Numbered from the stretch's first letter, positions 1-9,241 are shown. The stretch: DNA of 37,105 bases from Sulfurospirillum sp964466465 (GCA_964466465.1 CAYXNJ010000026.1:1-37105); one strand, 5' to 3'. Numbers and translations: made by a program. Notes: generated from the sequence alone by a model not told the origin.

Positions 1-75
1 CATCTTCATTTTTAAGAATTTTTATTCTTACTGTATTTCATATGTATAGAATAAAAATTCTTAAAAATGAAGATG
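1..75. repeat. 28-bp perfect inverted repeat (long hairpin)
   Basis: Bases 1-28 are the exact reverse complement of bases 48-75, with a 19-nt loop between. The arms are very AT-rich. The repeat touches the window edge, so it may be longer. It lies about 57 bp beyond the nuoN stop and could end transcription in both directions, but no T-tract is visible on the nuoN side because the sequence ends. A small mobile or repeated element is the other explanation. The repeat itself is certain; its role is not. Confidence 0.85.
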
Positions 76-131
76 CGACCTCTTTATTAAATCAATTAAA
101 TCTACTTTTTATTAATTTTCTGACATAGAAC

Positions 132-1640
132 TTACTTAATAAACAACGACATATACGAAAGTCTGGCACTTTCGATTAAGAAGTCAACCCCTGGGAAATA
201 AGCGATAAAGGTATTACCGATACCACCCCAAATAACGGCTATTGCTATAAATCCAATCGTAATAGGTGTTATACCTCGAAGGGTGGGAATGTATGCCCTT
301 TCTTTCTCACACGCAGGGTAAAAGTACATCAGTGCAATGAGTTTAAAGTAGTAATAAATCGAGATAAATGTTGCGATGATGCCACAGACTGCCAAGAAGG
401 TGTAACCCGCTTCAATAGCACCTGTAAAGATGTAAAACTTACCCACAAAACCGATGGTACTTGGAATGCCAGCAAGGGAAAGCATAAAGATGCTGAGCAT
501 CGCTGCCATATAAGGATGCACGTGCGCAAAGCCCCTAAAATCCTCATAGGTGACGCGAATATGCTCATCGGCTGCGATATACGAGATAAGCCCAAAAGCG
601 CCCATGGATGAGAGGAAGTAGGCTACTAAGTAGTAGATGATGGACGAAGAAGCACTCTCACCTGCATAACCGATGGAGACAAAAGCGATAAGCAAGTAAC
701 CCGTATGCACAATACTTGAAGCGGCTAGCATTCGCTTAAGACTCTCTTGGATAATCGCTAAAAAGGTTCCATACAAAAGCGTTGCCAAAATAACAACAAT
801 GAACAGCGTATCCCAAATATCGCGAATCGGGTCAAGATCAATCAGCATCAAACGAAGCACAAAGCCAAAAATAGCCACTTTAAACGTCGCCGCCATAAAT
901 GCCGTTACAGGCAGAGGTGAGCCATCATACACATCTATCGTCCAGTTTTGGAAAGGGAACGCGGAGATTTTAAATAAGAACGTGACTAAAACAAATGTGC
1001 CACCAATGATAATGAGCGAAACATCTTTTCCCATCAACGCATCCAGTGTTTTTCCCATATCGCCCAAAATGGTCGTCCCAAGCCCTGCGTAAATAAACGC
1101 CGAACCTAAAAGAAAAAATGCCCCAGAGATGGAGCCTAGCACTAAGTACTGGTAACTCGCTTCCACGCGTTTGTCGTGGATTTTTTGAAAGCCTATCATG
1201 ACATAAAGCGCAAGTGAAGCAATTTCAAGCGCGATGAATGCGGTTAAGAGTTCATTGGCGTGCACTAAGAGCATCATGCCCAACACCGAGAAGAGAAACA
1301 AGGAGAAAAACTCTTTTTTAAAGTGACGTTTGTCTTGAAAATAGTGCGTTCCAATCAGTGCAGTCACCAACGCACCGCTTAAAATAATGGCATCAAAATA
1401 GACCGAATAACTGTCAACAATGAGCATTTTAGAGAAAATCTCTTGCATTGGAAATGCCGTAAAGAGCTTTCCAAAATAGTATAAATTAGCGCAAAGTGCC
1501 AAAAAGAGAATACAAAAGGTAAAGAGCGAAAAACGCTCCATTAAAACTTTTTCCAAAGGAGAGAGAAGCATCAAAATGATAGCTCCAAAGCCCACAATGA
1601 TGAGTGGTAAAAGATAAGTAAGCTCCATCCACAGCATCAT
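132..1640 (-). CDS. nuoN: NADH-quinone oxidoreductase-type subunit N (NuoN)
   Basis: Antiporter-like membrane subunit of respiratory complex I, thought to carry one of the proton channels in the inner membrane. The 502-residue protein is almost entirely hydrophobic helices, close to the usual NuoN length. The family's key charged residues are present: Glu139 in the helix reading TAFIALEIASL and Lys224 in FLFKISAFPF, followed by the conserved region with DGSPLPVTAFMA. The first ATG overlaps the nuoM stop as ATGA and is preceded by TAGGAG, which fixes the start; a second ATG follows immediately. It is the last gene of the nuoG-N unit. NuoL, M and N are homologous, and gene order plus the short C-terminus support N. 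Confidence 0.95.
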   Translation of the reverse strand: MMLWMELTYLLPLIIVGFGAIILMLLSPLEKVLMERFSLFTFCILFLALCANLYYFGKLFTAFPMQEIFSKMLIVDSYSVYFDAIILSGALVTALIGTHYFQDKRHFKKEFFSLFLFSVLGMMLLVHANELLTAFIALEIASLALYVMIGFQKIHDKRVEASYQYLVLGSISGAFFLLGSAFIYAGLGTTILGDMGKTLDALMGKDVSLIIIGGTFVLVTFLFKISAFPFQNWTIDVYDGSPLPVTAFMAATFKVAIFGFVLRLMLIDLDPIRDIWDTLFIVVILATLLYGTFLAIIQESLKRMLAASSIVHTGYLLIAFVSIGYAGESASSSIIYYLVAYFLSSMGAFGLISYIAADEHIRVTYEDFRGFAHVHPYMAAMLSIFMLSLAGIPSTIGFVGKFYIFTGAIEAGYTFLAVCGIIATFISIYYYFKLIALMYFYPACEKERAYIPTLRGITPITIGFIAIAVIWGGIGNTFIAYFPGVDFLIESARLSYMSLFIK

Positions 1641-3118
1641 TTGACTCCTATATGTAAAATATCAATAAGATAGTGCTGTAAACTCGGCTCAATCTTATAC
1701 AAAAACAGATCAGGGTAAACGCCCATCGCCAAAATCAAAAAGGCAAGTGGGAAAAGCCCTATAATTTCATGCTTGCTTAAGTCTTTCATTTGCGAAACAT
1801 TGTTCTCGCTTTTGACCAAAATCGCTTTTTGAAATACCCAAAACATATAGCTTGCCGCCACCAAAACCGTCAGTGCCGACAAAACGCCAAGATACGGGTT
1901 GTAGTGAAAAATACCCAAAACGATTAACAGCTCTGCAACAAAGCCATTGGTTCCAGGAATGCCCACTGTACAAAAGAGCATAATGGCAAAATAGAGCGTA
2001 AACCAAGGCGCTTTGGTGGCAATACCGCCTAGTGCGCTTAGGGAGCGAATGCCAAGGTGTCGCTCCATCACACCAACGAGCAAGAAAAGCCCGCCTGTGG
2101 CGATAGCATGGGCAACGATGAGAAAAGCGCTTCCCATCATTCCTTGCACATTCAGCGCAAAGACACCTGCGGTGATGAAGCCTAGATGCGAAGCCGAGGA
2201 GTAGGCAAACATCTTTTTGATGTTCATCTGACAAATCGCAGCAATACCAAAATAGACCAAGCCAAAAATGCCCAGCGCTACAAAATAAAGTGAAAACTCT
2301 ACAAAAAGGTCTGGGAAAAGTGGAATCATAAAACGAACCAACGCATACACACCCAGTTTTGCCATAATGGAAGAAAGCAAGAAAACACCACCCGTTGGAG
2401 AGTTTGAATACGTTTGAAGAAGCCAAGAGTGAAACGGAAAAAGTGGAATTTTAATGGCAAAGGCAAGCATAAAACCAAAAAAGAGGAGGATTTTTTGCTC
2501 TCTAGCAATACTCGTGATATTCACCAAATCAGAGAGTGCAAAACTCCATACTCCAAATTCATAGTAGTGCGCAACGCCCAAATAAAGGATACTCACAAAC
2601 ATGAAGAGCGAGCCCATAATGGTATAGATGGTAATTTTAAGGGTGGAAAAGACACGATTGCCTGAGCCAAACAGACCAATTATCATAAAGACAGGCAACA
2701 ACATCGCTTCCCAAAAGAAGTAAAACAAGAAAAGATCAAGCGAAAAGAGTGTGCCACTGATGCCTGATTGGATAAAGAGCATATTGATCCAGTAGCTTTT
2801 GGAGCGCTCATTTTTCCACAACAACAAATACGCGCTAGGAATAAGTGTCGCAATAAGCATCAAAATAATGAGTGAAAAACCATCAATGCCCAAGCTATAC
2901 GAGATGCCATAACTCTTAATCCACGGGTAAAACTCTTTAAATTGAAGTTCCCCCGTAAGCTCAAAATGCGTATAAATGTAAAGGGCTAGTGCAAAAATAG
3001 CCAGCGATACCCCAAACGCAACGTTACGCGTCGAGCGAGAGTTCAGAGGTGTAACCATCAGTATAAAAGCGACGACCATCGGTAAAAAGATAATGATTGA
3101 AAGAATACCTATACTCAT
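1637..3118 (-). CDS. nuoM: NADH-quinone oxidoreductase-type subunit M (NuoM)
   Basis: Antiporter-like proton-pumping subunit of complex I, inner membrane, 493 residues, within the normal size range. Visible family marks are Glu137 in FFWEAMLLP, Lys223 in AIKIPLFPFHSWL, and the motif around PTGGVFLLSSIMAKLG. About 14 hydrophobic segments are spread along the chain. It starts three bases after the nuoL stop and its own stop overlaps nuoN by four bases, so translation is probably coupled through the operon. Confidence 0.96.
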   Translation of the reverse strand: MSIGILSIIIFLPMVVAFILMVTPLNSRSTRNVAFGVSLAIFALALYIYTHFELTGELQFKEFYPWIKSYGISYSLGIDGFSLIILMLIATLIPSAYLLLWKNERSKSYWINMLFIQSGISGTLFSLDLFLFYFFWEAMLLPVFMIIGLFGSGNRVFSTLKITIYTIMGSLFMFVSILYLGVAHYYEFGVWSFALSDLVNITSIAREQKILLFFGFMLAFAIKIPLFPFHSWLLQTYSNSPTGGVFLLSSIMAKLGVYALVRFMIPLFPDLFVEFSLYFVALGIFGLVYFGIAAICQMNIKKMFAYSSASHLGFITAGVFALNVQGMMGSAFLIVAHAIATGGLFLLVGVMERHLGIRSLSALGGIATKAPWFTLYFAIMLFCTVGIPGTNGFVAELLIVLGIFHYNPYLGVLSALTVLVAASYMFWVFQKAILVKSENNVSQMKDLSKHEIIGLFPLAFLILAMGVYPDLFLYKIEPSLQHYLIDILHIGVK

Positions 3119-3121
3119 GTG

Positions 3122-5005
3122 TTATCCTAATACCCAAATCAAATAGCATGACGCGGCACTAATGCCTAACATCATAATGAGTGCGTAAAAACGTACATGC
3201 GCATTTTGCACCAATGCTACCACGTGCCCCAGTTTGATAAACCCATAGCTTAAGGACATGATGAATTTATCGACAAGGTTCACATCTAAATTGACTGCAA
3301 AAAATTCACTCAGTTTTTTGATAGAGCGTACAAACAAGAAGTCATACGCCTCATCCACATAAAATTTGTTATAGACAATGCCCTTGGCTTCTTTATGGGT
3401 TGAAAGGTCGTACGCAAAAAATTTCTTATAGGCGATGCCAATTCCTAAAAGCGAAATGGCGATATTAAGCGCGAGTAGCCACCACTCGGTTTCATGGCTC
3501 ACATGTACGGCTCTCATGCCCCACTCCCCTAGCCATGTGCCGATGAGATGGCTTCCGCCTAATAGCGAAGGTAAGCCCACAAAACCCGCAAGGAGCGAAC
3601 CCAATGCCAAAACAACCAAAGGCGCTTTCATCACCCAAGAGACATCGTGAGGATGGTGGGCGTGTTTAACATTTTTACCCTCAAACACCACAAAAAAGAG
3701 TCTAAACATATAGTACGCCGTGAGTACAGCGCTACACACAGCAATGCCCCAAATAAGGTACTCCCCACTGCTAAAGGCTACGAGTAAAATCTCATCTTTA
3801 CTGAAAAAGCCTGCAAAAGGGGGAATACCGCTAATCGCTAAAGTCGCTATCAGCATGGTCATGTAAACCACAGGCGTGACATGACGCATTTTGCCCATTT
3901 TGAAGATATTTTGTTCGTGGTGTAAAGCAACGATCACCGCACCTGCTCCCATAAACAAAAGCGCTTTGAAAAAGGCGTGTGTAAACACATGAAACAGTGC
4001 GCTACTATAAGCACCCAAGCCAACAGCGATAAACATATAGCCCAGTTGCGACATCGTTGAGTACGCCAAAATCTTTTTAATATCGCTCTGTTTAGTCGCA
4101 ATGACCGCGGCAAATAGTGCACTAAAAGCGCCAATGTAGGCTATAAAAAGCCCAATGTTAGGGATAAGTTCATACAAGAAAGCAAAACGTGCCACCATAT
4201 AAACGCCCGCTGTTACCATCGTTGCAGCATGAATGAGCGCTGAAACAGGGGTTGGTCCTGCCATCGCATCAGGAAGCCAGACATACAGAGGAATTTGAGC
4301 CGATTTACCCATCGCGCCGATAAAAAGGGCGATGCCTACAATCTCCATAAGCCACAAAGGCATGGTGCTGATTTTCCCAGCAATATTTTCATAACTAAAA
4401 CCTGCGTCCGAGCAGTAAAAAAAGAGAATCGCAAGCCCGATTAAAAAGCCCAGATCACCCACACGGTTAACGATAAACGCTTTATTGCCTGCAACGACAT
4501 TGGCATTGTCTTGAAAGTAAAAACTAATAAGCAAGTATGAACAAAGTCCTACCCCTTCCCAGCCGATAAACATGATGAGCGGTCCATCGGCAAGAACGAG
4601 TAAAAGCATCGAACTTAGGAACAGATTGAAGTAGAAGAAAAACTTTCCATAGCCCTTGTCTTCGCTCATGTAGGCGGTGGCGTAAAGGTGAATAAGCCAG
4701 CCCACAAAGGTGATGAACAGCACCATAAATAAGGAGAGTTTATCGCCTAAAAAGCCCATATAGATTTTGTACTCGCCCACACCTAGCCATAAATAGGGCT
4801 GAAAATGAAGAGGAACATCGTACTTCGCAACATACAAAAAGCCAGCCAAACCTAGCACAAAACTGATAAACGGTGAGAACAGTGCAGGAATGGTGAACCA
4901 ACGTTTTCGCAAAGGTTTTTTTGTAATGGAAAGCATATACAAAAGCCCGATGAGTACAGAAGAGACCAACGGAGCTAGCACAATGAATGCTAAAATGATA
5001 CTCAT
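3122..5005 (-). CDS. nuoL: NADH-quinone oxidoreductase-type subunit L (NuoL)
   Basis: The distal proton-pumping subunit of complex I. At 627 residues it has the extra C-terminal stretch that separates NuoL from NuoM and NuoN: the long lateral helix and anchoring transmembrane helix, here about residues 530-627. Glu150 in FIGWEGVGLCSYLL and Lys234 in MGKSAQIPLYVWLPDAM are the expected channel residues, followed by the near-universal GPTPVSALIHAATMV. The start overlaps the nuoK stop by four bases (ATGA). Nothing suggests damage. Confidence 0.97.
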   Translation of the reverse strand: MSIILAFIVLAPLVSSVLIGLLYMLSITKKPLRKRWFTIPALFSPFISFVLGLAGFLYVAKYDVPLHFQPYLWLGVGEYKIYMGFLGDKLSLFMVLFITFVGWLIHLYATAYMSEDKGYGKFFFYFNLFLSSMLLLVLADGPLIMFIGWEGVGLCSYLLISFYFQDNANVVAGNKAFIVNRVGDLGFLIGLAILFFYCSDAGFSYENIAGKISTMPLWLMEIVGIALFIGAMGKSAQIPLYVWLPDAMAGPTPVSALIHAATMVTAGVYMVARFAFLYELIPNIGLFIAYIGAFSALFAAVIATKQSDIKKILAYSTMSQLGYMFIAVGLGAYSSALFHVFTHAFFKALLFMGAGAVIVALHHEQNIFKMGKMRHVTPVVYMTMLIATLAISGIPPFAGFFSKDEILLVAFSSGEYLIWGIAVCSAVLTAYYMFRLFFVVFEGKNVKHAHHPHDVSWVMKAPLVVLALGSLLAGFVGLPSLLGGSHLIGTWLGEWGMRAVHVSHETEWWLLALNIAISLLGIGIAYKKFFAYDLSTHKEAKGIVYNKFYVDEAYDFLFVRSIKKLSEFFAVNLDVNLVDKFIMSLSYGFIKLGHVVALVQNAHVRFYALIMMLGISAASCYLIWVLG

Positions 5006-5322
5006 ACCGCCTCCTTTTGAGAGAGGGTTCTAAAGATATCAGAATCGAGTGATTTTTTACGACGGTACAAGACGATAATGAGCGATAAAAAGACCCCTGC
5101 CTCGGCTGCGGCAATAGCAATAACAAGCATTGCCATAACTTGCGATCCCATATCGTGATGGTAGTTACTAAGTGCTACAAAAATAAGGTTAATCGCGTTA
5201 AGCATCAGCTCAATCGACATGTAAATCACAAAGATATTTTTACGACTAATAACCCCCAAAAGTCCGATGGAAAAAAGAATCATTCCAACCGTGATGTACA
5301 TAAAAAGAGAGTTAGCGATCAT
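5002..5322 (-). CDS. nuoK: NADH-quinone oxidoreductase-type subunit K (NuoK)
   Basis: Small three-helix membrane subunit of complex I, 106 residues. Two buried glutamates that NuoK proteins conserve are present at Glu38 (MSIELMLNAINL) and Glu74 (AAAEAGVFLS). It overlaps both neighbours by four bases (nuoJ stop upstream, nuoL start downstream), so it sits fully inside the operon. Confidence 0.96.
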   Translation of the reverse strand: MIANSLFMYITVGMILFSIGLLGVISRKNIFVIYMSIELMLNAINLIFVALSNYHHDMGSQVMAMLVIAIAAAEAGVFLSLIIVLYRRKKSLDSDIFRTLSQKEAV

Positions 5323-5816
5323 GCTTCTTCCTTTCGCCCAAAGACAACCGCTCCGATGAGTGCCACAAGCAGTAAAATCGAAATCAGTTCAAATGGAAGT
5401 AACCATTTTGTGAAAAGCTCCATCCCCAAAGGTTTAATCTTGCCAAAATCATGCTCAAGCGGAGCCGTTAACAGCGGCATTTTGTAAAAAGCACGTAAAA
5501 TCAAAAAATTCAATGGTAAAAGGGCGAGTGAGCCTAAAAAGAGGGTAATGTTTTTATTGGGCTCTTTGGGAAGATTGGCTTCTTTGACGTTTAAAAACAT
5601 AATGATAAAAATAAAAAGCGTGAGAATCGCTCCAGCGTAGATGATGATTTGCACCATAAACAAAAACGAAGCGCTTAAGAGCGCAAAAAGCCCCGCAAGG
5701 GCAATGATGGTTAAAATGAGGCTGAGCGCACTGTGAACAGGCTGATGCAAACTCACCATACCTACTGCACCCAAGATGGCAAAAAAGCTGAGCAACAAAA
5801 AGAGTATATCCATCAT
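5319..5816 (-). CDS. nuoJ: NADH-quinone oxidoreductase-type subunit J (NuoJ)
   Basis: Membrane subunit of complex I, 165 residues with five hydrophobic segments. The conserved helix reading MVQIIIYAGAILTLFIFIIM (about residues 54-73) is the family signature, including the kinked pi-bulge region next to NuoK and NuoH. The start overlaps the nuoI stop as ATGA; two adjacent ATG codons make the exact start uncertain by one residue. Confidence 0.95.
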   Translation of the reverse strand: MMDILFLLLSFFAILGAVGMVSLHQPVHSALSLILTIIALAGLFALLSASFLFMVQIIIYAGAILTLFIFIIMFLNVKEANLPKEPNKNITLFLGSLALLPLNFLILRAFYKMPLLTAPLEHDFGKIKPLGMELFTKWLLPFELISILLLVALIGAVVFGRKEEA

Positions 5817-6307
5817 GCTTTTTTCTCCTCATGCGCTAGAAGTTGCTCTTTAGTAAGCACAAAATCTTCACGTTTTTTACCGATAAAACTAAAAATACCG
5901 CTGTCCATGCGAATGGCATCACACGGGCACGCTTCCACACAGCCACCACAAAAGACGCACTCTAAAAGGTCAATGTCAAAACGTTTTGGCATTTTCTCAT
6001 CCACCCCATCACTGCGCTCTTCCGCTTCGATAAAGATACACTCCGCAGGGCATGCCGTTGCGCACATAAAACACGCTACACAACGCACACTGCCATCATC
6101 GCGTTTGGTGAGACGGTGCACCCCTCGATAACGCTCATTAATGTCATGAGGCAACTCTTCTGGGTAATTAATAGTTTTAATTTCTGGAGCATCTCCCAGA
6201 TTGGTAAACAGATGCGAAAGTGTGGTTTTCATACCGCCAAAAATGGCAGGCAGATAGAGCTTCTCTTTGAGGGTGTTTCCATGTCGTGGAACGATTTTAA
6301 TGCCCAT
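5813..6307 (-). CDS. nuoI: NADH-quinone oxidoreductase-type subunit I (NuoI), 2x[4Fe-4S] ferredoxin
   Basis: Peripheral-arm iron-sulphur subunit that carries electrons towards the quinone site. Two ferredoxin motifs are visible: CVACFMCATACP (about residues 75-86) and CVFCGGCVEACP (about 117-128), enough for two [4Fe-4S] clusters (N6a and N6b in family terms). Length 164 is normal. The start codon directly follows the nuoH stop, and the stop overlaps nuoJ. Confidence 0.96.
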   Translation of the reverse strand: MGIKIVPRHGNTLKEKLYLPAIFGGMKTTLSHLFTNLGDAPEIKTINYPEELPHDINERYRGVHRLTKRDDGSVRCVACFMCATACPAECIFIEAEERSDGVDEKMPKRFDIDLLECVFCGGCVEACPCDAIRMDSGIFSFIGKKREDFVLTKEQLLAHEEKKA

Positions 6308-7591
6308 CTACAGCCCCCTTGCTACAACAATGATAGCGCTGATGAAAATGTTGGCAATCGCTAACGGCATCAAGACTTTCCAGCCAAGTGTTTGCAACTG
6401 GTCGTAACGAAAGCGAGGCAGCGTCCAGCGCACCCATACAAACACAAAGTTCATAAAGAGCAGTTTTAACGCAAAAGTCGTGATTTGAATGACTGCTGTT
6501 GCAACGTTGGTAGATGTTTCACTAAGCCCTGAAAAAAGAAGGAAGCCAAGTCCTGCTATGACAAGCACATTGATGCCAATGAGCCCTTTTTGTAAAAAAG
6601 CACTCTCATGATTTCTGACATCACCCGCCTTATGCCATCTATTGTGTTTTTGAATCCATCGCATCGCAGACCAGCTTCCAAGGGGAAGTGCCACGATAAG
6701 AACCATTAAGATAAATGGCATAGACGATTGTAATGCTTGCGTATTGAGATACGGTAGATGGTACCCGCCCAAAAAAAGTGTCACGATCAATGCACTTGAT
6801 GCACTCATCGCAACATATTCACCGACAAAAAAGAGTCCAAAACGCATCGCGCTGTACTCGGTATGAAAACCACCGACAATTTCACTCTCGCCTTCAGCCA
6901 AATCAAACGGTGTACGATTCGCCTCAGCAAATGCGGTGATAATAAAAATAAGCGCTGCGATAGGTTGAATGATAATGCCCCACGCAGGGATAAAGCCAAA
7001 GAGTAATTGCCCTTGATACGCCACGATGTCGCCCAAATGTATAGAGCCATAGGTGATAAGCACTGAAACCACAGAAAGCCCCATCGCCGCTTCGTAACTG
7101 ATAACTTGCGCACCTGCTCGCATCGCACCTAAAAGGGAGTATTTGTTGCGACTTGACCAACCGCCTAGCATAATGCCATAGACACTAAGCCCCGCTAATG
7201 CTAAAAACCAAAGCACGCCCAAATCCATCGGCAATCCCTGCATGATGAAACGCTCACCGTTGATGATGAGATCATCCGCAAAAGGCATCACCATAAAGCT
7301 TAAAAAGGCTGAGGCAAAAACAATAACAGGCGCTAAAGAGAAGAAAAATCCTTCTTTAATGGCTTTGGCTTTAAAATCCTCTTTGAAAACCAGTTTGAGC
7401 ATATCGGCAAAGGACTGAATGAGCCCGCCTAAACGAATACCATTAATATGACAGCGATTGGGACCTAAACGGTCTTGAATGAGTCCAGCAACACGGCGTT
7501 CTATCCAGACTAAAATCGGCGCAGCGCCTAAGGAGAAAAGCAGGGCTAAAATGACATTGATGATGACAACAGCAATGCTTAGGGTACTCAT
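6308..7591 (-). CDS. nuoH: NADH-quinone oxidoreductase-type subunit H (NuoH), with an internal insertion
   Basis: Membrane subunit that forms part of the quinone chamber of complex I. Conserved landmarks are WIERRVAGLIQDRLGPNR (residues 29-46), the glutamate-rich loop EANRTPFDLAEGESEIVGGF (223-242) and, near the C-terminus, WVRWTLPRFRYDQLQTLGWK. At 427 residues it is about 100 longer than the common form (about 325). The extra material lies between residues 280 and 365, just before the last conserved helices, and contains two additional hydrophobic stretches (about 291-306 and 336-356) joined by a charged linker. Starts at an ATGA overlap with nuoG. Confidence 0.95.
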   Translation of the reverse strand: MSTLSIAVVIINVILALLFSLGAAPILVWIERRVAGLIQDRLGPNRCHINGIRLGGLIQSFADMLKLVFKEDFKAKAIKEGFFFSLAPVIVFASAFLSFMVMPFADDLIINGERFIMQGLPMDLGVLWFLALAGLSVYGIMLGGWSSRNKYSLLGAMRAGAQVISYEAAMGLSVVSVLITYGSIHLGDIVAYQGQLLFGFIPAWGIIIQPIAALIFIITAFAEANRTPFDLAEGESEIVGGFHTEYSAMRFGLFFVGEYVAMSASSALIVTLFLGGYHLPYLNTQALQSSMPFILMVLIVALPLGSWSAMRWIQKHNRWHKAGDVRNHESAFLQKGLIGINVLVIAGLGFLLFSGLSETSTNVATAVIQITTFALKLLFMNFVFVWVRWTLPRFRYDQLQTLGWKVLMPLAIANIFISAIIVVARGL

Positions 7592-9102
7592 AGCGCTATC
7601 TTTGGCGTAGTTTTAAGGGAGTCAAAGGAGACACCTTTGAGCACATCATAAAAGAAAAGTTCTGCTTCCCAAACGTCTTGGCACCTCATCACCATATCGC
7701 CCAGAATTTGAGCTACAATCGCAAGCAATGTTTTAGTGGGATTTTCACTTTTAATCACACATGAACTGTATTGGATGTAGCCATCAATGTTAATAAAACT
7801 GCCTTCGCGTCTGGTGTGTGAAGCGATAGGAAGAACCAACTCAACCTCTTTGCAGGTTACCTCACAGCTGGAGCAGAGAATGGCCGTATTTTGGGTATAA
7901 CCCATCTCTTTAATGAGCATGGCATCACTGCGCCCGATAAGTACGACCAATTCGGCTTTTCCAAGCGCTTCTTCCAAATCTTCTTTGCTTTCATCTATGC
8001 CTAAAAGATGGAGTGCTCTAGCATTGGCAGAGCGGTCATTAGATTTTAAAAAGTCATCACCAAAGCTGGTATCAAAGCGTTTAGGCTCATACGCATTGAG
8101 GGTAATTTCATAGAGTTTTGCCAGTTTTTGAACACGTACCATCTCTTCTAAACTCAGATTTGAGCCCAAAAGAAAAAGAGTTCTTCCTAAATGGCGTTTG
8201 AGCAAACGTAACAATTTTCCCTCTGCGTATTCGTATTCACTGATTTTGCCACGGATAAGCGCGTGAAACTCTTGATTTTCGTTCTCTGTGTGGTAACTAA
8301 GCCTGCCTGCATCACAGATAAAATAGCCATTAATTTTATCATTGAGTCTCGGACGGTAACGATAAATCATCTCATGTTTATACTTCTCTTTGTGGTGATC
8401 GACAAAAATCGAACAGCCTCTAGCACAGTGGTTACAGATGGCTTCTTTCGTGTTTAGAAACCAGACCCGTTTTTGGAAACGAAAGTCTTTACTGGTAAGC
8501 GCTCCCACAGGGCAAAGATCGACCACATTCATCGCATAAGGATTGGAAAGTTTTGAACCAGGAAAGGTTGTGATGACTGAGTGGTCAGCACGAGAGAGAA
8601 CTCCCAGTTCACTAGTTTTGGTAATGTTTTTGGTAAAGCGCACACAGCGGGTACAGAGTACACAGCGTTCTTGATCGAGCACCACATTCGCACCCAAATC
8701 AACATGCTTTTCACCTCTGGTTTTAGGCGTGTTTAAGCGGCTCTCATATAGCCCCACATCCATGTAGTAATTTTGCAAGGAGCATTCGCCCGCTTGGTCA
8801 CAAATGGGGCAATCGATAGGGTGATTGATGAGTTCAAGTTCTAAGATAGAGCGTTTCACACGGTCAATGTTCGCACCAAAGGTGCGAACGATCATACCTT
8901 CTTTAATGGGCGTATCACAGGCGATTTGGGGGCGCTTTTGTCCCTCAATCTCCACCATACACATACGGCAATTACCATCTTTGCCAAGAGCAGGATGATA
9001 ACAAAAATGGGGAATATTGATATTGTGTGCCAATAACTCTTCAATCAGTAAAGCACCTTCTTTAACCTCTAATACCCTGCCATCTACCGTAATATGCGCC
9101 AT
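7588..9102 (-). CDS. nuoG: NADH-quinone oxidoreductase-type subunit G (NuoG), short form
   Basis: Iron-sulphur subunit of the complex I peripheral arm. From the ATG at 9102 (reading MAHITVDG) it has 504 residues. In order: a [2Fe-2S] ferredoxin domain with C-x10-C-x2-C-x13-C, the H-x3-C-x2-C-x5-C motif HPIDCPICDQAGEC, a [4Fe-4S] motif CVLCTRCVRF with its distant cysteine in DLCPVGAL, and CNHCARGC with a further Cys about 34 residues on (the N7-type site). The molybdopterin-oxidoreductase-like C-terminal part is much shorter than in the roughly 800-900-residue forms, yet it still ends in the expected LVLPIASHTRREGSFINIDG region, so it looks internally shortened rather than cut off. An in-frame GTG at 9171 would add 23 residues; I prefer 9102 because GAGGA lies 10 nt upstream and the ferredoxin fold begins there. 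First gene of the operon. Confidence 0.93.
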   Translation of the reverse strand: MAHITVDGRVLEVKEGALLIEELLAHNINIPHFCYHPALGKDGNCRMCMVEIEGQKRPQIACDTPIKEGMIVRTFGANIDRVKRSILELELINHPIDCPICDQAGECSLQNYYMDVGLYESRLNTPKTRGEKHVDLGANVVLDQERCVLCTRCVRFTKNITKTSELGVLSRADHSVITTFPGSKLSNPYAMNVVDLCPVGALTSKDFRFQKRVWFLNTKEAICNHCARGCSIFVDHHKEKYKHEMIYRYRPRLNDKINGYFICDAGRLSYHTENENQEFHALIRGKISEYEYAEGKLLRLLKRHLGRTLFLLGSNLSLEEMVRVQKLAKLYEITLNAYEPKRFDTSFGDDFLKSNDRSANARALHLLGIDESKEDLEEALGKAELVVLIGRSDAMLIKEMGYTQNTAILCSSCEVTCKEVELVLPIASHTRREGSFINIDGYIQYSSCVIKSENPTKTLLAIVAQILGDMVMRCQDVWEAELFFYDVLKGVSFDSLKTTPKIAL

Positions 9103-9136
9103 TAAATTGCTATCCTCGTTTGGACGTAGTGTCTCA

Positions 9137-9142
9137 ATTCTA
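9137..9142 (-). promoter_or_regulatory. possible -10 box for the nuo operon
   Basis: TAGAAT on the minus strand, preceded by TTTATGCTCGC, about 35 nt before the preferred nuoG ATG. No -35 is obvious, which is common in campylobacterotan sigma-70 promoters. If used, it favours the 9102 start because the alternative GTG at 9171 lies upstream of it. Confidence 0.35.
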
Positions 9143-9241
9143 GCGAGCATAAACTTTAAAGTTGCTGTCACTTCTGGTTTACTAAAAATTCAATCAAGAG
9201 ATGTTAAACTCTGCACATTTTAAATATTTTAAGGAAATTGC

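Noticed and set aside
5733..6131. 132-codon plus-strand open frame opposite nuoI/nuoJ
   Set aside because: It lies antisense to clear NuoI and NuoJ coding sequence, has a low-complexity Ser/His/Arg-rich translation and no credible ribosome site; it is a shadow frame.
9103..9171. GTG at 9171 as the nuoG start
   Set aside because: It adds 23 residues with no ferredoxin-like character, and a -10-like box and the better ribosome site lie downstream of it.
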